NCBI GenBank assembly: GCA_946222495.1
Contig: CAMICF010000054.1
Coordinates: 1-14,802 of the forward strand
Length of the DNA stretch: 14,802 nt
From: an uncultured Janibacter sp.
GTDB taxonomy: Bacteria; Actinomycetota; Actinomycetes; Actinomycetales; Dermatophilaceae
Reading direction: 5' to 3'
The position numbers were made by a program, and so were the translations under genes. The notes under the pieces are model-generated. The model saw only the letters and a program-made list of their open reading frames with translations. It was not told the DNA's origin and made no database searches. Shown here piece after piece: positions 7,044 to 14,159 of the stretch; the stretch's first letter is position 1, and every line of letters begins with the position of its first letter.

Positions 7044-7445
7044 GTGGATCTGACGCGGCTGGACGAACGGCTGGCGCGCATCGCACGCATCCCCTTCCGG
7101 GCGAAGTTTCATCTTCGTGATTCCGAGAGCGCCTATGCCGCGTCACGCGAACCGGCGACCATTGCCCGCCACGCGAGAGAGTTCATCGACGCCAGGCTCG
7201 CCCCGGCCTGTCACGCGAAGGACGGCAGGCAGACTCCGTGGGGTGGACATCCCGTGTTCCGCGCACAGCACGCCACGGCGACCTGCTGCAGGAAGTGCCT
7301 GGAGAACAACCACGGCATCCCGCGCGGGCACGAGCTCAGCGAAGGGGAGAGGGCGTACGTGGTCGATGTCCTCTGCCGGTGGATCGAGCTTGAGATCCGG
7401 GCGCGCTCCACTCCAGCCTCTCCCCCACCTCCGACCTTGTTCTGA
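7044..7445 (+). CDS. DUF4186 family protein
   Basis: A 133-residue protein that I recognise as DUF4186, a small conserved family of unknown function. The conserved core is FRAKFHLRDSE (18-28), RLAPACHAKDGRQTPWGGHP (51-70), the His/Cys-rich AQHATATCCRKC (74-85; H76, C81, C82, C85), H90 and a C-terminal helix YVVDVLCRWIE. The Cys/His cluster could bind a metal, but that is inference. The start is GTG at 7044: GGAG at 7033-7036 lies 7 bases upstream and similarity begins at once. It may be cotranscribed with the AraC remnant, from which it is separated by 21 bp. It converges on the NhaA fusion gene with a 28-bp gap and no strong terminator hairpin. The Pro-rich last ten residues are probably a lineage-specific tail. 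Confidence 0.8.
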   Translation: MDLTRLDERLARIARIPFRAKFHLRDSESAYAASREPATIARHAREFIDARLAPACHAKDGRQTPWGGHPVFRAQHATATCCRKCLENNHGIPRGHELSEGERAYVVDVLCRWIELEIRARSTPASPPPPTLF

Positions 7446-7473
7446 CATTCTCCGCGTAGACGCTGACCCACGT

Positions 7474-9318
7474 TCAGGCAGCGACCTCCTGGGTGCGGGT
7501 GCCGCGGCGGCTCGACTCGAGCCTGGCCGTCAGGGTGCGTGCGTCATAGCTCCCGAGGAGGCGGCGGCCCTCGATGAAGAAGGTCGGCGTGGCGTGGGCT
7601 CCACTCGCGGTGGCGCTCGCGGCGTCGCGTTCCACCCGGTCCGCCACCTCGGCGCTGTCGAGATCTTCGGTGAACCTCTCGACGTCGAGGTCAAGCTCAG
7701 CGGCGTAGCCGATCAGGTCGTTGCGTTCCAGGGCGTGCTGCCGGGTGAACACGAAATCGAGCCACGCCCAGAACTGGCCCTGGTTCGCCGCGGCCTCGGA
7801 CGCGCGGGCAGCGAGCGGCCCGTGCGGGTGGTGTGGCAGATGGCGGACCACGTAGCGCAGATCCTCCCCGAAGCGGGAGTGCAGATCTTCCCAGGAGCCA
7901 GTGGCGTGTGCGCAGTACTCACACTCGAAGTCGACGTACTCCACGAGGGTGAGCTGCGCGTCCTCCGGGCCGCGGATGTGGTCGACCTCGGGGTCAACCG
8001 GGGGATCGAGCACCATCGGCAGATCTGCGGTCTCCTCACCCAACTTGCGGGCGGCAACCTTGAATATCGCCCAGCCCAAAAGAAAGGCGAGCACCATCGA
8101 TACGAGCACTCCGACGGTCGCCTGCCGACCAAGATCAGTGGTGGCTCCGAAGGCGAGTCCGATGATGAGCAGCGACACGGTGAACCCGATGCCTGACAGC
8201 GCGGCACCGCCGAACACGCTTCCCATCCCGACCCCTTCGGGCGGACGGCCGGCGCCAAGCCTCACCGCCAGGAGGGTGGCGATTCCGATGCCGAGGATCT
8301 TGCCGATCACCAGACCCGCGATCACACCCCAGGTGACCGGTGACCCGAAGGCGTCTCCCAGGAGCCCTCCGCGCATGTCGACACCGGCGTTCGCGAGGGC
8401 GAAGACCGGCACGATGACCAACGCCGTCGGAAGCCGCAGGACCTCGTGCAGACGCTCGTTCACCGAGATCCCCCGGGCGAGCCCTCGATCCACGGCACGG
8501 GCCGACGCAGCACTGGGCGACTGCCAGAAGTCGCGGAACAGCTGGCGGGCTGCGACGACCTCGTGGCGTTGCGTCGGGTAGGCGGGGACCAGCAGGCCCG
8601 CGGCCATCCCGGCGAGCGAGGCGTGGATCCCGGAGGAGACCGTGGCGCACCACAGCCCGACGACGATGAAGACGTAGGGCGCGGCGCTCCACTGGCGGGT
8701 TCTCCCGAGCACACCCAGAGCGACCAAGCCCACCAGCGCGATCAGCAGTGGGGCGATCCGGATTCCCTCGCTGTAGACGACGCCGATGATCGACACGGCG
8801 AGGAAGTCGTCAACCACGGTCAGGGTGAGCAGGAAGACGCGCAACTGCCCGGACAGCCGCGGACCGACGATCGCGAGCGCTCCGAGCATGAATGCTGTGT
8901 CGGTGCCGACCACAGCGCCCCAACCCTTGAGGCCTTCACCGCCGGCTGCGGCGACAACTAAGACGTACACGAGGGCAGGGATAGCCACGCCGGCGATCCC
9001 CGCGATCAGGGCCAGACGAGTACGGCTGGGGTCCCTGAGCGATCCGTGTGCGAACTCCTGCCGCACCTCAAGACCGATGACGAAGAAGAAGATGGCCATG
9101 AGGCCGTCGTTGATCCAGTGATGCAGATCCATGCGCATCCCGAAGCTGCCCGCTTCGAAGCCCATTTCGACGTGCCACAGATCGAAGTACGCGCCCGATA
9201 GCGGCGAGTTCGCCCACAGCAGCGCGAAGGCGGTGACGATGACCAGGAGCATCGCCGAGCCCGACTCCGTGCGAAGCCAGTGGGCGAGGCTCCGATTGCC
9301 TGCTGGTGATGTCGGCAT
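7474..9318 (-). CDS. nhaA: NhaA Na+/H+ antiporter fused to a DsbA-like thioredoxin domain
   Basis: A 614-residue fusion. Residues about 15-425 form an NhaA antiporter with around a dozen membrane helices: HHWINDGLMAIFFFVIGLE (66-84), GTDTAF (138-143), the ion-binding aspartate pair D170-D171 in VVDDFLA, K340 in the GK.LG motif, and SGIGFTVSLLI (375-385). NhaA exchanges external protons for internal sodium across the cytoplasmic membrane. Residues about 445-605 form a DsbA/Thioredoxin_4 domain with active-site CEYC (466-469) and cis-proline loop HATPTF (P578). Such fusions are known in actinobacteria. NhaA ends in the cytoplasm, so the redox domain is probably cytoplasmic and may regulate or protect the transporter; that is inference. 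The ATG at 9318 has no evident ribosome binding site. The gene is divergent from the cholesterol-oxidase remnant and convergent with the DUF4186 gene. Confidence 0.9.
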   Translation of the reverse strand: MPTSPAGNRSLAHWLRTESGSAMLLVIVTAFALLWANSPLSGAYFDLWHVEMGFEAGSFGMRMDLHHWINDGLMAIFFFVIGLEVRQEFAHGSLRDPSRTRLALIAGIAGVAIPALVYVLVVAAAGGEGLKGWGAVVGTDTAFMLGALAIVGPRLSGQLRVFLLTLTVVDDFLAVSIIGVVYSEGIRIAPLLIALVGLVALGVLGRTRQWSAAPYVFIVVGLWCATVSSGIHASLAGMAAGLLVPAYPTQRHEVVAARQLFRDFWQSPSAASARAVDRGLARGISVNERLHEVLRLPTALVIVPVFALANAGVDMRGGLLGDAFGSPVTWGVIAGLVIGKILGIGIATLLAVRLGAGRPPEGVGMGSVFGGAALSGIGFTVSLLIIGLAFGATTDLGRQATVGVLVSMVLAFLLGWAIFKVAARKLGEETADLPMVLDPPVDPEVDHIRGPEDAQLTLVEYVDFECEYCAHATGSWEDLHSRFGEDLRYVVRHLPHHPHGPLAARASEAAANQGQFWAWLDFVFTRQHALERNDLIGYAAELDLDVERFTEDLDSAEVADRVERDAASATASGAHATPTFFIEGRRLLGSYDARTLTARLESSRRGTRTQEVAA

Positions 9319-9400
9319 GACGTCAGATCATGCCGGACGCACCAGTACCCCGGCCAACGAGCAGGTGGCCCGTTAGCCGGGCCGTCGACTACCGAGCTAC

Positions 9401-10186
9401 GTGACCGGCGAGTGGACGCGAGCGGGCCCCACTGCCCAGGACGCCCAGGGGCGCTACACGGTCGACATCCGTGTGGTCGACCCGACGGGCAAGGACCTCG
9501 AGACCAAGGCCGTCACCTGCGACCGTCTCGTCCTCGGCGCCGGCACCGTCGGCACGTCCGAGCTGCTCGTCCGCGCCCGCCACGAGGGGACGCTCAAGAA
9601 CCTGGACGACTCCGTGGGCAGGGGCTTCGGCACCAACGGTGACGCGGCGATGATCCAGTTCCTCTCCCTCTCGCAGGGGCTCTTCCAAGGCTCCCCCTCG
9701 GCATCGACCATCCTCGACAAGAGCCTCGACATGCCCGCGCGGATGGAGAGCTGGTACTCCCTCGGCATCCAGATCAACGCCGGCATCATCGGCTCGCTCG
9801 GCATGGTCATGGACCCGCAGCGCGCCGACTTCGTCTACAGCGTCGCCAAGGACGACGTGATCCTCGACTGGCCGAAGAACGGCAACAAGGCGACGGAGGA
9901 GGTGCTCCGGACCATGCAGAACAAGATCGCCGAGGCCAACGGCACCGGCGTCGGCGTGCCCGTCCTCAACGTCCCCGACGTCGCGAGGAGCTTCACCGCC
10001 CACCCGCTCGGCGGTGCCGTCATCGGCAAGACGACGGACGCCTACGGCCGCGTCAAGGGCCACCCCGGCCTCTACGTCATGGAAGGTGCGGCCATCCAGG
10101 GCAGCACGGGCACGGCCAACCCCTCGTTGACGATCACCGCTCTCGCGGAGCGCAACATCGCGAAGGTCATCGCCGACGGCAAGTAG
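9401..10186 (+). pseudogene. Cholesterol-oxidase-like GMC flavoenzyme, 5' half missing
   Basis: The 261 residues match the C-terminal half of GMC-type cholesterol oxidases (ChoA/ChoD group), which are about 500-570 residues long. Recognisable segments are LVLGAGTVGTSELLVRAR (43-60), FVYSVAKDDVILDWP (144-158), the catalytic-loop motif HPLGG (H201) and NPSLTITALAERN (N240), which correspond to the active-site His and Asn of Streptomyces cholesterol oxidase. The N-terminal FAD-binding GxGxxG Rossmann motif and half the substrate domain are absent. In frame, a TAG at 9374-9376 closes the reading frame just upstream, and the GTG at 9401 has no ribosome binding site. Similarity starts within the first 20 residues, so the gene was cut near 9380-9410, at the edge of the acquired-looking block. 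The remaining codons are intact and strongly GC-biased, so the damage is probably recent. A functional product is unlikely without the FAD domain. Confidence 0.85.
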
Positions 10187-10210
10187 GTCAGCCGCCTGCG
10201 TCACGCATGC

Positions 10211-10243
10211 GTCCCCGGTCGGTGTCCCTCACCGGCCGGGGAC
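10211..10243. terminator. 14-bp hairpin between convergent genes
   Basis: GTCCCCGGTCGGTG (10211-10224) pairs with 10230-10243 over 14 bp with one G-U pair and a 5-base loop. It begins 24 bases after the cholesterol-oxidase stop and covers the stop codon of the minus-strand gene ending at 10229, so it can serve both. No T-run follows. Confidence 0.7.
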
Positions 10244-10852
10244 GAGCGTGTCCACCCCCGGGCCGTCGAGATCGGCGAGCGCCGTGGTGCGACCGGAGAT
10301 CACCATGGCGAGCGAGACCACCGGCCCGACGACCTCGGGTCCGGACCCCAGGACCACGTCCGCGTCGCTCGCGCGCAGGGTCACCCGCTCGGCGACCTGC
10401 CTGGCGCCGCCCACCGCGGTCGAGGTGCGCGCCTGGTACCGCAACGACCGGACCGCGGCCTCCGTCGCGTAGTCGTGCCGCAGACCGAGCGGTCGGCGGA
10501 TGTCCTCGCCGTGCAGCACCTCCTCGACGAGCCGGCTGTCGAGCGGGGCCGGCGGACCGGACGTCCGCCCGACCACCTCGCGCAACCGCTGCAGGGTCAG
10601 CTGCGGAGTCGCACCCCGTCCTCGGCGCACGCCCTCGTCGTTCTGACGGTCGAAGTCGAACCGCGCCCGGGCCATCGCCCGCACCAGGCCGAAGGGAGTC
10701 ACCAGGGCATTGGTCACGAGGTGCCCCGCGACGTCATGGACGGTCCAGCCAGGGCACAGAGAAGGGTGCTTCCACTCCTCCGGGGACAGCCCCTCGAGGT
10801 CCGCGACGAGGGCCGCGCGCTCGGTGTGCACCAGGTGCCAGGTGTCGCTCAT
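10229..10852 (-). CDS. Maleylpyruvate isomerase/DinB-like metal enzyme (TIGR03083 family)
   Basis: A 207-residue member of the mycothiol-dependent maleylpyruvate isomerase N-terminal (MDMPI_N)/DinB-like four-helix family. Typical features are the first helix with LSPEEW, the motif CPGWTVHDVAGHL (33-45) and the second metal region LVEEVLHGEDIRRPLG (108-123). H44, E110 and H114 stand in the His, Glu-xxx-His arrangement that holds the metal ion in the Corynebacterium enzyme, so a bound divalent metal is likely. Members use mycothiol in S-transfer or isomerase reactions, but most, including this one, have no known substrate; no gentisate pathway gene is nearby. The ATG at 10852 is preceded by AGGGTGA at suitable spacing. 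It is divergent from the methyltransferase with only 47 bp between start codons, so their promoters must overlap. Confidence 0.8.
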   Translation of the reverse strand: MSDTWHLVHTERAALVADLEGLSPEEWKHPSLCPGWTVHDVAGHLVTNALVTPFGLVRAMARARFDFDRQNDEGVRRGRGATPQLTLQRLREVVGRTSGPPAPLDSRLVEEVLHGEDIRRPLGLRHDYATEAAVRSLRYQARTSTAVGGARQVAERVTLRASDADVVLGSGPEVVGPVVSLAMVISGRTTALADLDGPGVDTLVPGR

Positions 10853-10886
10853 GCGCTCACCCTGTCAGCCACGGCCGACAGCGTCC

Positions 10887-10892
10887 TAGGGT
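10887..10892 (+). promoter_or_regulatory. Candidate -10 box (or ribosome binding site) of the methyltransferase gene
   Basis: TAGGGT fits TANNNT and ends 7 bases before the ATG at 10900, as in the two other candidate leaderless promoters of this window. The same bases contain AGGG, which could instead act as a weak Shine-Dalgarno, so the two readings compete. Confidence 0.35.
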
Positions 10893-10899
10893 GACGACC

Positions 10900-11508
10900 A
10901 TGGCACCGGAGCAGAGCGAGTGGATGCGCATCGTCGAGCAGGACCCGAACCACTCGCGGTGGTACATCGAGCGCTTCCGCGAGATGGCTGCCCGCGGCGA
11001 CGACCTCGACGGCGAGGCCCGCCTCGTCGACGCGATGGCCGCCCGCGGCGCGCGCATCCTCGACGCCGGCTGCGGACCCGGCCGGATCGGCGGGCGGCTG
11101 CACGACCTCGGCCACGACGTCACCGGGGTCGACGTCGACCCCGCCCTCGTCGCCGCGGCCGAGGAGGACCACCCCGGGCCCCGATGGCTCGTCGGTGACC
11201 TCGCCACCCTCGACGTCCGTGACGAAGGGGGCCAGCGCGCCCCCTTCGACCTCATCGTCTGCGCCGGCAACGTCATGACCTTCCTCGCCCCGAGCACCCG
11301 CCGATCGGTCCTCGCCGACTTCGTCGACCACCTCGCCGAGGGCGGACGCGCCGTCATCGGGTTCGGGGCCGGGCGCGAGTACCCCTTCGCCGATTTCCGC
11401 GAGGACGCCTCTGCCGCAGGCCTGTCCGAGCAGGTGCTCCTCGGCGGATGGGCCCTCGAGCCCTTCGCCGAGGACGGCGGGTTCATCGTCGCCGTCCTCG
11501 GCCGCTGA
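10900..11508 (+). CDS. Class I SAM-dependent methyltransferase
   Basis: A 202-residue protein with the seven-strand Rossmann methyltransferase core. It has motif I LDAGCGPGR (54-62), the acidic end of strand 2 GVDVD (76-80), GD at 99-100 after strand 3, and DLIVCAGN (117-124) at strand 4. The N-terminal 40 residues (HSRWYIERFREMAARGDDLDGEARLVD) are typical of small actinobacterial methyltransferases of the Methyltransf_11/25 type. It should transfer a methyl group from S-adenosylmethionine to an unidentified small molecule or other acceptor in the cytoplasm. The ATG at 10900 is used; an open frame further upstream overlaps the divergent gene on the other strand and lacks homology. The downstream membrane-protein gene is convergent with a 1-base gap and no strong hairpin between them. 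Confidence 0.87.
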   Translation: MAPEQSEWMRIVEQDPNHSRWYIERFREMAARGDDLDGEARLVDAMAARGARILDAGCGPGRIGGRLHDLGHDVTGVDVDPALVAAAEEDHPGPRWLVGDLATLDVRDEGGQRAPFDLIVCAGNVMTFLAPSTRRSVLADFVDHLAEGGRAVIGFGAGREYPFADFREDASAAGLSEQVLLGGWALEPFAEDGGFIVAVLGR

Positions 11509-11509
11509 C

Positions 11510-12208
11510 TCAGGTCATGGGGACGACGGGGCGCCCCTGCAGCACACGCCAGGTGTAGGCCGTGCCGATGGTCGCGACCGGGGTGGCCACGATGAGACCG
11601 AGCCCGAAGGAGATGACGCCCACCAGCGCGAGGGCGACCGAGATCAGCACGAAAAGGATGACCTGGCCGAACTTGGCAGTCGTGAACCGATAGCTCGCGT
11701 CGAGCGCCCCGGTGGCGGACTCGCCGTCGACGATGGCCGGGAGGACGAACCAGAGCAGGTACACGACGACCAGGCCGGGGAGGATGCACATCATCAGTCC
11801 GACCCCTACCCCGATCGCCGTGAGGATGGTGGCCCCGAGCGCCGAGATCCAGTCGATGCGCGTGAACATCGCGGGCAGGTCAGTCCGCCCCGTGTCGACA
11901 ACGTCGAGGGCGCCCCGCATCATCGCCAGCCCGAGGACCCAGCAGACGACGGCCGACACGAGGCTCCAGGCCAGCTTCACGAGCTCTCCCGCGAGGATCA
12001 CACCCACGTCGGCGGTGGCGCTGGCGTCCTGAAACCCGAAGACACTGCCCGTGGTGACGACGTTGAGCACCGTCGGGACCGCGTACGCGACGACGAACAT
12101 CGCGACCCCCAGGACGAGGAAGGGGGTGAGGTTCCGGGTGAGTCCGGTCCAGCCGTACGTCACCGCCCTCACGGGGTCGTAGGACGTGGGCGTGGGCTGC
12201 TGGCTCAT
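11510..12208 (-). CDS. Small integral membrane protein of unknown function
   Basis: A 232-residue membrane protein with about five or six hydrophobic segments at roughly 28-50, 68-98, 119-141, 143-160 and 181-216 (the last probably a helix pair). After a short polar N-terminus (MSQQPTPTSYDPVRAVTYGW) there is a region like those found in bacterial DUF975/GDPD-associated membrane proteins, but I cannot place it in a named family with confidence. A hydrophilic loop near 160-180 (VDGESATGALDASYRFT) separates the last two parts. No catalytic motif is visible. The ATG at 12208 fits the start of this pattern; a longer frame from 12298 adds 30 residues that look non-coding. No clear ribosome binding site precedes the start. 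It is convergent with the methyltransferase and divergent from the symporter operon. Confidence 0.7.
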   Translation of the reverse strand: MSQQPTPTSYDPVRAVTYGWTGLTRNLTPFLVLGVAMFVVAYAVPTVLNVVTTGSVFGFQDASATADVGVILAGELVKLAWSLVSAVVCWVLGLAMMRGALDVVDTGRTDLPAMFTRIDWISALGATILTAIGVGVGLMMCILPGLVVVYLLWFVLPAIVDGESATGALDASYRFTTAKFGQVILFVLISVALALVGVISFGLGLIVATPVATIGTAYTWRVLQGRPVVPMT

Positions 12209-12308
12209 GGCGCCATCGAAGCGCGAACGGGTCACGGGGACAACGGGGAGGACTCCCCGACTCTCCCCTGCGGGCCATACCAGCGTGAACCTCAGCACAC
12301 GACCACGG

Positions 12309-12324
12309 GTGCATGATCATGCAC
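12309..12324. promoter_or_regulatory. 16-bp perfect palindrome, candidate operator
   Basis: GTGCATGATCATGCAC is its own reverse complement. It lies in the 238-bp gap between the divergent membrane-protein gene (start 12208) and symporter operon (start 12447), about 100 bp upstream of the first and 120 bp upstream of the second. A dimeric repressor or activator site is the natural reading; which protein binds is unknown. Confidence 0.55.
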
Positions 12325-12347
12325 TTTCCCTTGATTTCATCGGCTTC

Positions 12348-12374
12348 TGAGGCCGTTTGAGGTCGATTGAGGTC
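12348..12374 (+). promoter_or_regulatory. Three TGAGGYC direct repeats at exact 10-bp spacing
   Basis: TGAGGCC (12348), TGAGGTC (12358) and TGAGGTC (12368) start exactly 10 bases apart, so they face the same side of the helix. A candidate -10 box TACGTT lies at 12400-12405, which would put the start of transcription near 12412 and the repeats at about -64 to -38. That is the usual position for an activator next to RNA polymerase. The regulator is not identified. Confidence 0.55.
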
Positions 12375-12399
12375 ATTCGCCTTCCCAGCGACCCCGCGT

Positions 12400-12405
12400 T
12401 ACGTT
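12400..12405 (+). promoter_or_regulatory. Candidate -10 box of the symporter operon
   Basis: TACGTT matches TANNNT and lies 41 bases before the ATG at 12447, leaving a leader of about 35 bases with a good ribosome binding site (GGAAGGAAGG, 12436-12445). No good -35 hexamer is present, which suits dependence on an activator at the repeats just upstream. Confidence 0.4.
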
Positions 12406-12446
12406 CCGCTAGCCACACCCGCACAACACCACACCGGAAGGAAGGC

Positions 12447-14144
12447 ATGCCGACCGAGCCACCCCTGGGGATCGCGACCATCGTCCTGCTGCTGCTCCTC
12501 TTCTACGGCTTGACCATGGTCATGTCGATGCGGATCAGCCGAGGCAGCGGAGAGAACGCCGACGACTACATGACCGCCGGGCACAACATCGGCTTCGGCA
12601 TCTCGGCCGCCTCCATGACCGCCACCTGGATCTGGGCGTCCTCGATGTACGCCTCCGCCACGTCCGGGTACATGTACGGCATCTCCGGCCCGATCCACTA
12701 CGGGCTGTGGGGTGCGCTGATGATCCTCTTCATCTACCCCTTCGGCCGGCGCATCCGAAAGGTCGCGCCCCACGCGCACACGCTCGCGGAGGTGATGCGC
12801 GCCCGGCACGGCCGGTCCAGCCAGCTCATGCTCGCGGTCTCCAACGTCCTCGGCAGCGTCATCTCGCTCATGTCGAACTTCATCGCCGGCGGTGCGCTCA
12901 TCGCGATGCTCTCCCCGATGACCTTCATCCAGGGCGTGCTGATGATCGCCGGCGGCGTCCTGCTCTACACGATCTGGTCCGGGTTCCGCGCCTCCGTGCT
13001 CACGGACTTCGCCCAGGTCGTCGCCATGCTCGGCGCGGTCGTCGTCCTCGTGCCGACCTTCTTCTTCCTCCTCGGTGGCACCGACCTCCTCCGTGAGGGC
13101 GCCACCAACCTCACCGTCCAGCAGTCGAGCTTCTTCTCCTCGGAGGCCTTCCTCGGGCAGGGCGCCCCGTACATCGCGGCCGTCCTCGCCTACGCCATCG
13201 GCAACCAGACCATCGCGCAGCGACTCTTCGCCGTGCGCGAGGACCTCATCAAGCCGACCTTCATCGCCGCGACCATCGGCTACGGCGCGACGATCATCGG
13301 CATCGGCATGCTCGGCGTGCTCGCCCTCTACGCCGGCATCTCCCCCGCGGGAGGCGACCCGAACAACCTCCTGCCGCAGCTCGCCGCGAACCACCTCGCG
13401 ACCCCGCTGATCGTCGTCTTCTTCGTCATGATCATCGGCTCGCTGTCCTCCACCGCGGACTCCGACCTCGCGGCCCTGTCCTCGATCGTCATGACCGACA
13501 TCTACGGCGACCGCGCCCGGCGCCAGGGCACGATCAACGCCAAGACCATGCTGCTCATCGGTCGCATGACGATGGTCGTCGCCACGGTGGCCGCGGTGCT
13601 CTTCGCGGCCCTGGAGCTGAACATCCTCGACCTGCTCGTCTTCGTCGGAGCGATGTGGGGCTGCCTCGTCTTCCCCGTCATCGCCTCCTTCTACTGGTCG
13701 AAGGTCACGAACACGGCCTTCACCGTGTCGGTGCTCGTCGCCTTCGCCGTCTTCATCCCGGTGCGCTTCTCCCTCATCCCGGACTCCGGCGTGACGGGCG
13801 TGGTCATCGACGTCCTCGGCATCATCGGCGCGGGCATCGTCCTCGGCCTCATGGCCTTCGGCTTCTTCGGCCCGCGGGTCGGGATCGCCATCGGGGCAGT
13901 CTTCGCCGTGGCGATCTCCCCCTTCGCCATCGGGGTGATCTCGGAGTACCCGGCGCTGTCCGGCTCGCTCATCGCCTATGCCGCCTCGACCCTCGTGTGC
14001 TTCGCGATGTCGATGCTCTCGAAGCGGGCGCCCTTCGACTTCGCCCTCATCGCCCAGCGCACGGGTGACTTCACGGACGAGGACGACGCGGAGCGCGGCT
14101 CCGACGACGACCTCGACGACGACCTCGAGCCCGCTCGGGCCTGA
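12447..14144 (+). CDS. Sodium:solute symporter, DUR3-like branch
   Basis: A 565-residue transporter of the SSS (SLC5) family with about 13 membrane helices. The segment TATWIWASSMYASATSGYMY (58-77), the following GISGP...G (78-90) and RKVAPHAHTLAEVMRARHG (104-122) resemble the DUR3 urea/polyamine branch more than acetate (ActP) or proline (PutP) carriers. The sodium-site helix reads GSLSSTADSDLAALSSI (331-347) with the S/T cluster S334-T336. It should import a small, possibly nitrogenous solute with sodium; the substrate cannot be fixed from sequence. The C-terminus is an acidic cytoplasmic tail (about 538-565, many Asp). The ATG at 12447 has a strong ribosome binding site (GGAAGG) and gives the usual N-terminal helix; an earlier in-frame ATG at 12357 would add 30 unlikely residues. 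A 43-residue gene follows after 15 bp and is probably its partner. Confidence 0.87.
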   Translation: MPTEPPLGIATIVLLLLLFYGLTMVMSMRISRGSGENADDYMTAGHNIGFGISAASMTATWIWASSMYASATSGYMYGISGPIHYGLWGALMILFIYPFGRRIRKVAPHAHTLAEVMRARHGRSSQLMLAVSNVLGSVISLMSNFIAGGALIAMLSPMTFIQGVLMIAGGVLLYTIWSGFRASVLTDFAQVVAMLGAVVVLVPTFFFLLGGTDLLREGATNLTVQQSSFFSSEAFLGQGAPYIAAVLAYAIGNQTIAQRLFAVREDLIKPTFIAATIGYGATIIGIGMLGVLALYAGISPAGGDPNNLLPQLAANHLATPLIVVFFVMIIGSLSSTADSDLAALSSIVMTDIYGDRARRQGTINAKTMLLIGRMTMVVATVAAVLFAALELNILDLLVFVGAMWGCLVFPVIASFYWSKVTNTAFTVSVLVAFAVFIPVRFSLIPDSGVTGVVIDVLGIIGAGIVLGLMAFGFFGPRVGIAIGAVFAVAISPFAIGVISEYPALSGSLIAYAASTLVCFAMSMLSKRAPFDFALIAQRTGDFTDEDDAERGSDDDLDDDLEPARA

Positions 14145-14159
14145 CCGAAAGGACCCCGC

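Larger units (their letters stand above)
3577..9400. other. Candidate acquired or rearranged block
   Basis: This block carries the GATC repeats, a UvrA paralogue, an AraC fragment, a DUF4186 gene and an NhaA fusion. It sits between an intact ATPase gene and a cholesterol-oxidase gene that lacks its first half. Two decapitated genes (AraC and the oxidase) lie within or at the edge of it. Third codon positions in its centre are less uniformly G/C than in the flanks; for example, an ATA isoleucine codon occurs at 6795. No integrase, transposase, tRNA or matching terminal repeat is visible, so the boundaries and mechanism are guesses. Confidence 0.35.

Noticed and set aside
9367..9383. Terminator GGCCCG-TTAGC-CGGGCC before the oxidase remnant
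   Set aside because: Only a 6-bp stem, and it is upstream of both divergent genes rather than downstream of one.
10207..10899. Extension of the methyltransferase upstream to 10207
   Set aside because: It overlaps the complete MDMPI-like gene on the other strand and is Arg/Pro-rich, while a good ATG at 10900 begins the homologous part.
11528..11537. GGGGCGCCCC palindrome as an operator or terminator
   Set aside because: It is short, inside the coding end of the membrane-protein gene, and expected by chance in DNA of this composition.
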